Shown: positions 6,986 through 13,490 of the stretch, one piece after another
Numbering within the stretch: position 1 is the stretch's first letter
Layout of the letters: each line of letters begins with the position of its first letter
Assembly (NCBI GenBank): GCA_017458805.1
Contig: JAFTAC010000178.1
Coordinates: 1 to 13,490, forward strand
Source: Victivallales bacterium
Lineage (GTDB): Bacteria; Verrucomicrobiota; Lentisphaeria; Oligosphaerales; Oligosphaeraceae
Length of the DNA: 13,490 nucleotides
Reading direction: 5' to 3'
Notes under the pieces: generated by a model
Database searches by the model: none
Told to the model about the DNA's origin: nothing
The model's input: only the letters and a program-made list of their open reading frames with translations
Made by a program: the position numbers and the translations under genes

Positions 6986-7010
6986 ATTCCCGCAGGGCCT
7001 GGAGGCCCTG
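6946..7010. repeat. Paired-hairpin repeat element, copy 2
   Basis: The long hairpin (6946-6985) is followed after 7 nt by CAGGGCCT (6993-7000) and AGGCCCTG (7003-7010), then GCTACGCC. Order, orientation and the CAGGG...CCCTG-R-CTAC core match the element at 15-78. The long arms also resemble each other (CGTCTTTTTCCGCG against CATCTTCTCCCCGCG). Confidence 0.6.
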
Positions 7011-7019
7011 GCTACGCCC

Positions 7020-8345
7020 CTAAATTTCCCAACCGTCGCGGTAGGGCTCGCCATTGATGATGGCGTCGGCTTCGGGCAAGCCAACAGCCTTCATATTCTT
7101 CGCATCCCACGTGATTTTCTTGCCAGTGCGAAGCGCAAGCACGCCGCAGAGCGCAATTTCCGTAAGAATCGCCGAATATGCGAAGTTCGTGCCGCCAGGG
7201 CGTCCGCCCTTGCAGGCGTCAATCCATTCACGGTGATGGCCTGGGCTGCGCGGTATCGAGGGTTGCGGACGCACGTAGTTCTTCTCCAGCTTCTCTGGCA
7301 TCAGGAAGGGTGTCGCCCCCAGGCCTGGGCAGACCAGACTGCCCTTTTCGCCGATGAACATCGTGCCGCGGGCTGGCCATTCCATGTCCTTCGGCCAGTG
7401 TTCGGGCGTCTCGGGCCTCATGCCGCCATCGTACCACGTAACCTTCACGGCGGGACGGCGTCCGCTGCTCTTGAAGAAATAGCGGCAAATACTGCCGTAG
7501 GGGATCAGCTCAGGCGACGTGTTGCCCGCCTGGCATGCCTCAATCGTCGTTGGAGCACCAAGCTTCAGCGCCCAGCAAATCACATCCATGTCGTGGCAGA
7601 CGAAATCGCCAATGGCTCCCAGACCGAAGTTCCAAAAGTCACGCCAACGAACTGGATGAATGGAGGGATGGTAGGGACGGAACTGGCGCGGGCCAATCCA
7701 GAGGTCCCAGTTGGCGCCTTCGGGCACAGGCGGCGTATCCGTCGGCGGTGTGACCATTCCCTTGTTCCAACGCGTCGCACGCACCCAGGAGCACGCTTCG
7801 TGAACGGGGCCGATGGCGCCGTCCCAAATCCATTCACAGGCCTGGCGCATCCCGTCGCGGGCATGGCCGAGGTTGCCCATCTGCGTGGCAACACCCGTCT
7901 CTTCAGCAACTTGCGCCATCTTGCGCACTTCGCGGATGTTGTGCGCCAGGGGCTTCTCGCAATAGACGTGCTTGCCTTTGCGCATGGCGTAGATGGAGAC
8001 GTATGCGTGCAGGTGGTCGGGTGTGGAGCAGACAATGGCGTCAATCTCGGGCATCTCATCCAACATCACGCGGAAGTCCTCGTAGGCCTTCACTTTGATA
8101 CCAGGGAATTTTTCGGCCTGTGCCTTCTCCATCGCCTCGGCGACGGGGTAGCGTCCCAGCGGGGTCTTGTAGTACCAGTCATCTTGATACGAAGCAAATG
8201 GGTCTGCAATGGCAACTATCTTCACATCAGGCAGTTCCAAGAACTTCTGAAGTGCATGGAGCCCCATGCCGCCAGCACCCACCAAGGCCAGGTTCACAAT
8301 GTCGTGTGTCACAGGACACGTCGTACTCTTTGCAAATGTCTTCAT
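7020..8345 (-). CDS. Gfo/Idh/MocA family NAD(P)-dependent oxidoreductase
   Basis: Predicted 441 residues, cytoplasmic; no Tat or Sec signal is seen. The Rossmann fold begins at NLALVGAGGMG (GAGGMG at 23-28), with ADP at 47-49 as the end of the second strand. The signature CEKPLAHN (129-136) holds the catalytic Lys of the EKP motif (130-132). GLGAIGDFVCHDMD (241-254) fits the conserved GDxxCHxxD segment of the C-terminal domain, and WDLWIGPR with RPYHP (213-225) is common in bacterial members that act on sugars or inositols. Substrate is not predictable from these motifs. The frame is open to a GTG at 8357; GAGG lies 6 nt before the ATG at 8345 and 3 nt before the ATG at 8348, so 8345 is preferred, with 8348 possible. 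It stands alone, bounded by hairpins on both sides. Confidence 0.9.
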   Translation of the reverse strand: MKTFAKSTTCPVTHDIVNLALVGAGGMGLHALQKFLELPDVKIVAIADPFASYQDDWYYKTPLGRYPVAEAMEKAQAEKFPGIKVKAYEDFRVMLDEMPEIDAIVCSTPDHLHAYVSIYAMRKGKHVYCEKPLAHNIREVRKMAQVAEETGVATQMGNLGHARDGMRQACEWIWDGAIGPVHEACSWVRATRWNKGMVTPPTDTPPVPEGANWDLWIGPRQFRPYHPSIHPVRWRDFWNFGLGAIGDFVCHDMDVICWALKLGAPTTIEACQAGNTSPELIPYGSICRYFFKSSGRRPAVKVTWYDGGMRPETPEHWPKDMEWPARGTMFIGEKGSLVCPGLGATPFLMPEKLEKNYVRPQPSIPRSPGHHREWIDACKGGRPGGTNFAYSAILTEIALCGVLALRTGKKITWDAKNMKAVGLPEADAIINGEPYRDGWEI

Positions 8346-8375
8346 CATCTTCCTCACCTAAAGCTGTTTATTCTA

Positions 8376-8394
8376 GAGGTAATTTCTTTACCTC
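8376..8394. promoter_or_regulatory. Small perfect inverted repeat upstream of the oxidoreductase
   Basis: GAGGTAA (8376-8382) and TTACCTC (8388-8394) are exact complements 5 nt apart. They end about 30 nt upstream of the oxidoreductase start, where an operator or 5' leader hairpin would lie. Function is a guess. Confidence 0.3.
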
Positions 8395-8410
8395 ACTTCC
8401 TTGCAAGAAG

Positions 8411-8432
8411 GGCGCCATTGTCAAATGGTGCC
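8411..8432 (-). terminator. Hairpin downstream of the floA unit, possible terminator
   Basis: GGCGCCATT (8411-8419) pairs with AATGGTGCC (8424-8432), 9 bp including one G-U pair, with a 4-nt loop. It lies 20 nt past the stop codon of the small protein gene. The minus-strand tail CTTCTTGC is only partly U-rich, so terminator efficiency is uncertain. Confidence 0.45.
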
Positions 8433-8451
8433 TCATCCTGCAACAAAAAAC

Positions 8452-9027
8452 TCAAATGTCATATGCACGAGGCCGTCCAACCAGCTCTGTCAACAGGTAT
8501 GCTTCGCGCAAACGCGTGCGATTCTGTGCTAGCTTCTCAACAGAAAAACCTTGCGTATGAGGACGTTGCATAACTGCCCCTCCTGTCCTTACGGCAGCAT
8601 CACGGCTTCCGCTGCTGCGTACCTGCCGTTTTTGGCGATGAGCTACGGTCTGCTGTTGTGGCACCTGTTGCTGTGCAATCGGCTGGGGCTGCATCGCTGT
8701 AGGCACGTTTTGCACCTGCCCAAACGCTCTCTCCAATTCACGCTGAAGCTCCTGATGCACCTGCTCAATCTCCTGCTGGGAAACAGGAGGCAGCTCCCCC
8801 GCACCAACAGTCTGTGGGGGCACACCACCTGTCTGATACGGCATAATAGGAATCGGACGCGGCATTTGCGGGCGCGGATGCTGCCCTTGGCGAGGATTCT
8901 GAGGCCCCCTCTGCCGTGGTGGCATGGCCGCATTTCCCCCGCTAGCCTTGATACTCCTGTAAACAACGCTTATCACGATTATGATAACCCATACGATAAG
9001 GCCTTCTGGAATAGCGTATTGCATCAT
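8452..9027 (-). CDS. Small single-pass membrane protein, Pro/Gln-rich, downstream of floA
   Basis: Predicted 191 residues, function unknown. A single transmembrane helix (about 9-23, LIVWVIIIVISVVY) anchors the N-terminus. Residues 30-82 are rich in Pro, Gln and Arg and probably disordered. QQEIEQVHQELQRELERAF (84-102) looks like a short coiled coil, and 110-130 is Gln-rich. The ordered end, from about 163 to 191, includes LREAYLLTELVGRPRAYD (173-190), which resembles short C-terminal helices I associate with small uncharacterised proteins of related phyla (from memory, not searched). The gene starts 22 nt after floA stops, with GGAGG 5 nt before the first of two ATGs, so the pair is very likely cotranscribed. 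A role as a FloA partner is inference from the position and membrane anchor. Confidence 0.75.
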   Translation of the reverse strand: MMQYAIPEGLIVWVIIIVISVVYRSIKASGGNAAMPPRQRGPQNPRQGQHPRPQMPRPIPIMPYQTGGVPPQTVGAGELPPVSQQEIEQVHQELQRELERAFGQVQNVPTAMQPQPIAQQQVPQQQTVAHRQKRQVRSSGSRDAAVRTGGAVMQRPHTQGFSVEKLAQNRTRLREAYLLTELVGRPRAYDI

Positions 9028-9049
9028 TCACGCCTCCAATGCATATCGC

Positions 9050-10102
9050 TCAGCCCTGCGTCGGTGCCGCAGGTGGTTCGGGCTTCTTTTGGGCAACGCC
9101 CTCCGCCTCGGCCCCCTGCATGGGATCCACCAGCTTCTGGCGCATCTCAGTATCCGCCTTGAGGTTCTCCAGACGGTAGTAGTCCATGACGCCGAGCTTT
9201 CCCGTCTGCAACGCCTGTGCCAGCGCCAACGGAACTTGTGCCTGAGCCTCAATCACCTTCGCCTGCATCTCCTGGACTTTGGCGCGCATCTCCTGCTCGG
9301 CAGCGACAGCCGCAGCACGGCGCATCTCCGCCTTTGCCTCCGCAACTCTCATGTCTGCCTGGGCCTGGTCGGCCTGGAGGCGCGAACCGATGTTCTCGCC
9401 GACATCGACATCAGCGATGTCGATGGAGAGGATTTCGAAGGCGGTACCACTGTCCAAACTCTTCTTCAGTACGGTGTTGGAGATGCTGTCAGGGTTCTCC
9501 AGAACCGCCGTGTAGGTCTCTGACGAGCCGATGGTGGTGACGATGCCCTCGCCGACACGCGCGACGATGGTCTCCTCCGTGGCGCCGCCAACCAAGCGAT
9601 CCAGATTCGCCCTCACGGTGACACGCACCTTCGCCTTCACCTGAATACCGTCTTTGGAGACGGCGTCGATGGTCTTGCGCCCCTGCGACTGGTCGGGGCA
9701 GTCAATCACTTTCGGGTTGACGGACATGCGGACGGCCTCCAGCACATTTCGCCCTGCCAAATCAATGGCCGAGGCCTGCTTGAAGCTCAACTGAATGTTT
9801 GCTTTGTTGGCGGCAATCAGCGCATCGACCACGTTCTCCACGTTGCCGCCCGCCATCGCATGGCTTTCCAGTTCGTCAATAACCACATTCGAGAGACCCG
9901 CCTTGTGCAGCTTGATGTAGCAGCGCACAATCAGCATGGAGTTCACCTTGCGGAAGAACATCCCCATCAGGCTGAACAAGCTGACGCTCGCACCTGATGC
10001 CTTTGCCTGCATCCAGATGCCAAAGTACATCATGAAAACAAACAAAAATACGATTCCCACCAGGATGGCAAGAATGCACAGCAACGTGATAATTGGACCC
10101 AT
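9050..10102 (-). CDS. floA: Flotillin-like protein FloA (SPFH domain)
   Basis: Predicted 350-residue membrane-microdomain scaffold of the FloA (YqfA) family, close to the usual length of about 330. A hydrophobic hairpin or helix at residues 4-29 inserts in the membrane. The SPFH/PHB domain spans roughly 110-235, with strongly family-like stretches such as AIDLAGRNVLEAV (112-124) and EILSIDIADVDVGENIGS (223-240). A long Ala/Glu/Gln coiled coil (240-295) is expected to drive oligomerisation. GKLGVMDYYRLENLKADT (301-318) is the conserved C-terminal block; the tail from 330 is Pro/Ala-rich. The ATG at 10102 has AAAGGAG 8 nt upstream. In Bacillus floA follows an NfeD gene; here none is next to it and a small membrane protein gene follows instead. 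Confidence 0.95.
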   Translation of the reverse strand: MGPIITLLCILAILVGIVFLFVFMMYFGIWMQAKASGASVSLFSLMGMFFRKVNSMLIVRCYIKLHKAGLSNVVIDELESHAMAGGNVENVVDALIAANKANIQLSFKQASAIDLAGRNVLEAVRMSVNPKVIDCPDQSQGRKTIDAVSKDGIQVKAKVRVTVRANLDRLVGGATEETIVARVGEGIVTTIGSSETYTAVLENPDSISNTVLKKSLDSGTAFEILSIDIADVDVGENIGSRLQADQAQADMRVAEAKAEMRRAAAVAAEQEMRAKVQEMQAKVIEAQAQVPLALAQALQTGKLGVMDYYRLENLKADTEMRQKLVDPMQGAEAEGVAQKKPEPPAAPTQG

Positions 10103-10154
10103 TGTTAAAACTCCTTTGTTATTTGTGATTCATCACGATTAGTCTTATTTGCTT

Positions 10155-10182
10155 AATGTATTCTATTCAACGAAGAATTCAA
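10155..10182 (-). promoter_or_regulatory. Candidate floA promoter
   Basis: In the AT-rich 128-nt gap upstream of floA, TTGAAT (10177-10182) and TACATT (10155-10160) lie 16 bp apart on the minus strand, each matching 4 of 6 sigma-70 consensus bases. A second TTGAAT follows 9 bp into the spacer, so an alternative pairing is possible. No strong terminator is visible between the VWA gene and this site, only a T-run at about 10195-10201. Confidence 0.35.
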
Positions 10183-10230
10183 TGAATAAAGGGCAAAAAA
10201 ACTACCATCTGCTCCAATATCCGAAAACCT

Positions 10231-11163
10231 TTACCCCAGTAACCCAGCCAGAGCCACGCACAATGCAGCCAGACATAGCCAAATGCCATTCATCGCAGTT
10301 GCTTTTTCCTGACGTCTAGCCTCATCATTAATCTCTTCAGCCGAGAGAATGCGTCCACCAGTGTCAGAAGCCAGTGTTTCAATCATCGTGACATCTGCCT
10401 GCTCTCCATTCTCCTGCCAGGTGATACTCCCCTTGCTGTCGCGAATGGGATGAAAGCGGTAATCTGCTCCAACGATAATGGGATAGACCGCAATCCCCGC
10501 TTTTTGCAGCATCCCCACAGCCTCTTTGCGCGATTCGTCATCCGAATGGTCGGCCCCGTCGGAAACAAGATAGATACGACGTACTGCGGACGATGATGCC
10601 AGTTCCAACGTGCGGCATGCGCAAATCAGCGCATCGCCGATTGCTGTTCCATCCTCGTATTCAAGAACCTCCAAAGCGAAGACGCGCTCCTTTAGAGACG
10701 CCATGCTTCGCGTCACAGGCGATACGATGAAGGCGCGGCGGGCAAAGGCTATCAGGGCGATGTTTCGCTCGGGCAGCTTCTCCAACAACTCCAACGTTAT
10801 GGATTTTGCCAGCTCCAGACGTGTTTCCGCCAGGTTCTCTTCAGTCGGTTCCACTGCGCCCGCCTTCAGTCCACGCGCCTCCATGCTGCCAGACAAATCC
10901 AGCAGCAAGGCAGCCACGCCTTCGCCCTGCCCTGCTCCACCTCGTCCCTGAAAACGTGGTCCTGCCAGCTCGACTATCACGCATCCCATTGCACACAGGA
11001 TGCATAGCCGTGCCAGCAGACGCTTGTTCAACCGCTTCTCGCGCTTACCAAACAGCAGTCGCGAAGGAATGATGCCATCAGGCGTCAGCCTGACAAAGCA
11101 AATGGCTGCCGCTGGTATAAGCAACAGCAGCAGCCATAATGCGCTGGGAGCGTCAAAGCTCAT
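10231..11163 (-). CDS. Membrane-anchored VWA-domain protein, BatA-like
   Basis: Predicted 310 residues. Two N-terminal transmembrane helices (about 8-25 and 49-66) and one at the C-terminus (about 291-309) flank a von Willebrand A domain at about 83-285, the layout of BatA/BatB aerotolerance proteins. The MIDAS metal site is complete: DLSGS (89-93, Asp89, Ser91, Ser93), Thr173 in EDGTAIGDAL and Asp202 in SDGADHSD. BatA proteins usually sit with MoxR, BatB, BatC and BatD genes; none is in this window, so this copy is apparently an orphan. It starts 14 nt after the acetyltransferase-fusion gene stops and is probably cotranscribed with it. The ribosome binding site AAGG is only 3 nt from the ATG, but the opening MSFDAPSALWLLLL fits the family. 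The family is firm; the exact role is not. Confidence 0.85.
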   Translation of the reverse strand: MSFDAPSALWLLLLLIPAAAICFVRLTPDGIIPSRLLFGKREKRLNKRLLARLCILCAMGCVIVELAGPRFQGRGGAGQGEGVAALLLDLSGSMEARGLKAGAVEPTEENLAETRLELAKSITLELLEKLPERNIALIAFARRAFIVSPVTRSMASLKERVFALEVLEYEDGTAIGDALICACRTLELASSSAVRRIYLVSDGADHSDDESRKEAVGMLQKAGIAVYPIIVGADYRFHPIRDSKGSITWQENGEQADVTMIETLASDTGGRILSAEEINDEARRQEKATAMNGIWLCLAALCVALAGLLG

Positions 11164-11177
11164 TATCCTTCAAGCAA

Positions 11178-12620
11178 TTACATATTCTCAAGGAGACGCG
11201 CCAAATCATTGGCGGCATCCGACAAGCTGCCTGGATAGGCGGCTCCGCCGCCAAGGCACACCCAGCCGCTGAAGGTTTCACAGCGTATAATGGAAAGCAA
11301 CTCCTTGACCTCGCCGTTGCCCTGCGCCAGCCGTGTTGCGCAGCCGTCCCATGTGGCATCAGCCAGGTCAAGCTGTCCACAGATGCGCACCATGCGCCCC
11401 TTCTTGTAGGAGGTGAGGAACGGGAACTCTGTCGCACGGACAAAGCCAGGCGGATTCAGCGCGATGCTGGCTGCCTTGTAGCCTGCAGCCGCCTCCTTGA
11501 AGGTCTTGGCCGCCAAAGTGCCGCCCTGCCCGTTGTTCGCAAAGGCAACTTCCACCTTTGCAGCCTTCGCGGCAGCAACGGCTTCTGCGGCGTTCTCGCC
11601 CAACGGGAAGATGATGCGCTTGATGCCTGCATCCTTGGCCAGCTTCACAACATCCGCAGGAGTCTCTGGCAGATAGAAGAGGCGCAGACCGCTGACAGCA
11701 ATCCCTTCTTCCGCGAACTCGCCAACCGCCTTTTTGAGCTTGTCAGCCGACATCTTGGCGCACGCCTTTCCCTGGATGTAATCCAGTTCGATGTTTGAAA
11801 TGCCAGCCGCCTTCAGGTTCTCAATCATCTCGGGCACATAGCGTCCAGCCAGGCGTGCGGAGGCCGTCAGCTTAAAGGTTTCCTGCGCCATCGTAGCCGC
11901 ATAGATGGCGGCACGCTGCTTCACGCAGTCAGCACAGGCTGGATTGTCGCACAGGGCAAAAGCAGGGTCGTGTTCGCCGATTTCCAGCATTAAGTCATAC
12001 AAATCCCTTACCTTCATCAGGCGCACCATCGCGTTGTTGATGCGCTCAATTTTAATGATGCCCTCATGGCGCATGTAGTGTTCAAGGCCGATGAAGTCGC
12101 GATGGGGGCCAGGATAGTACTTCCAGGTCTTTGTATGCTCCTTGCCATCAGGAGTCTTGAAAGTCGCCGTCGTGTCGTTGAGATAGGGCAATTCCAGCAG
12201 TGCCTCGATGGAGTGCAGTGTTGTATTGCGGTCCTGGTCAACTCCCAGCAGGCAGATGTAGCCGTCCAAATCGCGAAGACGCGTGAAGGGCGTGCCTTCG
12301 CCATGCGCCGTCGCCGCCTTCCAGTGTTCACGTCCAATCTCCTCCGCCTTTGGGCCAATGGCGGCGATGGTGCCGCGCGGGCAGTCGCTGAACACCGCGT
12401 TCGGACGTGCCTTCACCATCTCTGCAATGATGCCCAGAGCGCCAAACGCTGGCACCATCAGCGTCCCTGTCGGCCCCACGGCGTCCAGAAACGCGTCCAC
12501 AACCGCATCAGGTCCGCCATCCATCGGCTCCATGCCAACATACGAACTATGCAGCATCACAATGGACCCACGCTTAATTCCCAGTTTCTTCAATGCAGAC
12601 GTCAACTCTTTCTTGTTCAT
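11178..12620 (-). CDS. AAC(3)-like N-acetyltransferase domain fused to degenerate TIM-barrel domain
   Basis: Predicted 480 residues in two parts. Residues 1 to about 220 resemble the AAC(3) aminoglycoside acetyltransferase family: IVMLHSSYVGM (20-30), GGPDAVVDAFLDAVGPTGTL (35-54), TIAAIGPKAEEI (84-95), HGEGTPFTRL (106-115) and LGVDQDRNTTLHSIE (125-139, His135 and Glu138 of the HxxE pattern). The family's HP or NP ahead of this block reads CPRG here (80-83). Many AAC(3)-like proteins in non-producers act on other amines, so resistance should not be assumed. A Cys cluster, C224-x4-C229-x2-C232, joins this to residues 250-480, which look like a sugar-phosphate isomerase/AP-endonuclease-2 barrel (NIELDY at 276-281). 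Its usual acidic and His metal ligands are not evident. The ATG at 12620 has AAGGAG 5 nt upstream; the in-frame GTG at 12626 overlaps that site and is rejected. It is followed by the VWA gene. Confidence 0.75.
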   Translation of the reverse strand: MNKKELTSALKKLGIKRGSIVMLHSSYVGMEPMDGGPDAVVDAFLDAVGPTGTLMVPAFGALGIIAEMVKARPNAVFSDCPRGTIAAIGPKAEEIGREHWKAATAHGEGTPFTRLRDLDGYICLLGVDQDRNTTLHSIEALLELPYLNDTTATFKTPDGKEHTKTWKYYPGPHRDFIGLEHYMRHEGIIKIERINNAMVRLMKVRDLYDLMLEIGEHDPAFALCDNPACADCVKQRAAIYAATMAQETFKLTASARLAGRYVPEMIENLKAAGISNIELDYIQGKACAKMSADKLKKAVGEFAEEGIAVSGLRLFYLPETPADVVKLAKDAGIKRIIFPLGENAAEAVAAAKAAKVEVAFANNGQGGTLAAKTFKEAAAGYKAASIALNPPGFVRATEFPFLTSYKKGRMVRICGQLDLADATWDGCATRLAQGNGEVKELLSIIRCETFSGWVCLGGGAAYPGSLSDAANDLARLLENM

Positions 12621-12658
12621 ATTCACTCCTTAAAATGGTCGTTGGAAAATACTTTTCT

Positions 12659-12688
12659 ATACAATAACACGTTTTTCCGATTTTTCAA
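12659..12688 (-). promoter_or_regulatory. Candidate promoter of the acetyltransferase-fusion/VWA unit
   Basis: TTGAAA (12683-12688) and TTGTAT (12659-12664) on the minus strand are 18 bp apart in an AT-rich stretch that contrasts with the GC-rich spacer upstream. The -10 lies about 40 nt before the ATG. A TATTGT -10 at 16 bp spacing is an alternative. Confidence 0.45.
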
Positions 12689-12726
12689 CACTTTCAGGTT
12701 GTATGGGCGTTGCCCAAAAGTAATGC

Positions 12727-12831
12727 GCGCGCTCTGAAGGAGCGCGCTTGTCAGGACGAAGCTGGAACGATCCAAGTGCGCCAGGCCAGAGAACCTGGCA
12801 TACAGCCAGCGGGTGCGCGCAGCGCGCGCAC
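12727..12831. repeat. GC-rich palindrome array between rRNA terminator and next gene
   Basis: Three hairpins follow one another: GCGCGCTC/GAGCGCGC (12727-12734, 12740-12747), GCCAGG/CCTGGC (12780-12785, 12794-12799) followed by ATACAG, and GTGCGCGC/GCGCGCAC (12813-12820, 12824-12831). The middle one, with its CAGG...CCTGG and TACAG, loosely resembles the CAGGG...CCCTG-R-CTAC cores elsewhere (14 of 24 positions against 62-85). A further short hairpin, TGGGC/GCCCA, lies at 12704-12716. The remaining 60 nt up to the terminator are GC-rich without an open frame I trust. Confidence 0.5.
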
Positions 12832-12893
12832 ATGGCCGCCCCCATATGGAATGCCGCGCCGCGCCAGCGCCGGCCCGGGCGCGCCAGGCGCAC

Positions 12894-12927
12894 GAAAAAG
12901 CCCCGCGCGACCTGGTCGCACGGGGCT
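12894..12927 (-). terminator. Intrinsic terminator of the rRNA operon
   Basis: AGCCCCG (12899-12905) and CGGGGCT (12921-12927) form the outer stem, with GCGAC/GTCGC (12907-12911, 12915-12919) inside. On the minus strand the stem runs directly into a T5 tract (12895-12899). It begins 12 nt past the 5S 3' end, exactly where an rRNA terminator is expected. Confidence 0.85.
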
Positions 12928-12938
12928 GTGGAAAAGGA

Positions 12939-13054
12939 GGTTGGCAGCGCGCTACTTTCCCGCGCTCCTGAGCGCAGTATCATCGCCGCGGGGGCTCTTA
13001 ACGGCCGTGTTCGGGATGGGAACGGGTGTTTCAGCCCAGCAAGGGCCGCCAACC
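12939..13054 (-). rRNA. rrf: 5S ribosomal RNA
   Basis: A 116-nt region whose ends are complementary (GGTTGGC... and ...GCCAACC on the minus strand) and whose interior has the 5S signatures CCCATCCCGAACACGG and GAAAGTAG near the 3' end. It lies 124 nt downstream of 23S rRNA and just ahead of a terminator. Ends are set from the terminal helix and may be off by a base or two. Confidence 0.95.
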
Positions 13055-13130
13055 AAAGGGTTTCGGCAGGAAAACACATGGAAGGCCAGTCGTCTTCAGG
13101 GCGACAACGCCCGCGCCCGCCTGCTTCAAC

Positions 13131-13175
13131 GCTCCCCGCCCCGCGACCGCATACGCGGGCGTCGCGGCGGGGGGC
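13131..13175 (-). other. Stem-loop in the 23S-5S spacer
   Basis: CCGCGAC (13141-13147) pairs with GTCGCGG (13161-13167). Past a two-base bulge, the outer arms 13131-13138 and 13168-13175 continue the pairing with one U-G. The stem lies immediately after the 23S 3' end. A processing role is plausible but unproven; the partner strand of the usual 23S processing stalk lies outside the window. Confidence 0.5.
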
Positions 13176-13178
13176 AGC

Positions 13179-13490
<312 letters not shown>

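Noticed and set aside
6981..8573. A 530-codon open frame on the plus strand, antisense to the oxidoreductase
   Set aside because: It is the codon-position shadow of a GC-rich gene with clear Rossmann and EKP motifs on the other strand; its translation shows no recognisable domain and has no good ribosome binding site.
11178..12620. Calling the fusion protein an aminoglycoside resistance determinant
   Set aside because: Family resemblance alone does not show aminoglycoside activity, the HP/NP motif is altered and the fused barrel points to another substrate.
12618..12626. GTG at 12626 as start of the fusion gene
   Set aside because: It overlaps the AAGGAG ribosome binding site; the ATG at 12620 has correct spacing.
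12704..12716. TGGGC/GCCCA hairpin with adjacent A-run as a terminator
   Set aside because: On the minus strand the T-run precedes the stem instead of following it, and on the plus strand the stem is followed by A, not T.

Overview
The window looks like chromosomal DNA from a Gram-negative bacterium of the PVC superphylum, most likely a Lentisphaerota or Kiritimatiellota relative. That placement is inference. It rests on an LptD-type outer-membrane protein (so an LPS-type outer membrane), a FloA flotillin, a Gfo/Idh/MocA oxidoreductase and an amidohydrolase of the styles common in those phyla, and stem-loop repeats between genes. No marker here settles the phylum. Every gene I can support lies on the minus strand, in the same direction as the rRNA operon whose distal end fills the right edge.

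Read in the direction of transcription (right to left): the 3' end of 23S rRNA (13490 to about 13179), a 124-nt spacer, 5S rRNA (13054 to 12939) and a clear intrinsic terminator (12927 to 12894). A GC-rich palindromic spacer follows. Next is a two-gene unit: an AAC(3)-like acetyltransferase domain fused to a degenerate TIM-barrel domain, then a membrane-anchored BatA-like VWA protein 14 nt downstream. After an AT-rich promoter region comes floA and, 22 nt on, a small one-pass Pro/Gln-rich protein with a conserved-looking C-terminus. A Gfo/Idh/MocA oxidoreductase is followed by a strong paired hairpin. Then comes a tight amidohydrolase - SGNH hydrolase - lptD cluster, a 321-nt gap holding a miniature-transposon-like element and a possible operator, and htpG. 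The left edge is non-coding and rich in hairpins.

Functionally this is mostly envelope and housekeeping: chaperone (HtpG), LPS export (LptD), membrane microdomains (FloA and possible partner), an aerotolerance-type VWA protein and rRNA. Metabolic enzymes of uncertain substrate sit among them. I did not find a defence island, CRISPR array, prophage or secondary-metabolite cluster. The most unusual items are the AAC(3)/TIM-barrel fusion, which lacks the usual metal ligands of its second half; the 191-bp inverted-repeat element upstream of htpG; a twice-repeated double-hairpin element; and two hydrolases with substitutions at positions that are normally catalytic. Start codons were chosen from ribosome binding sites, and several differ from the longest open frame.
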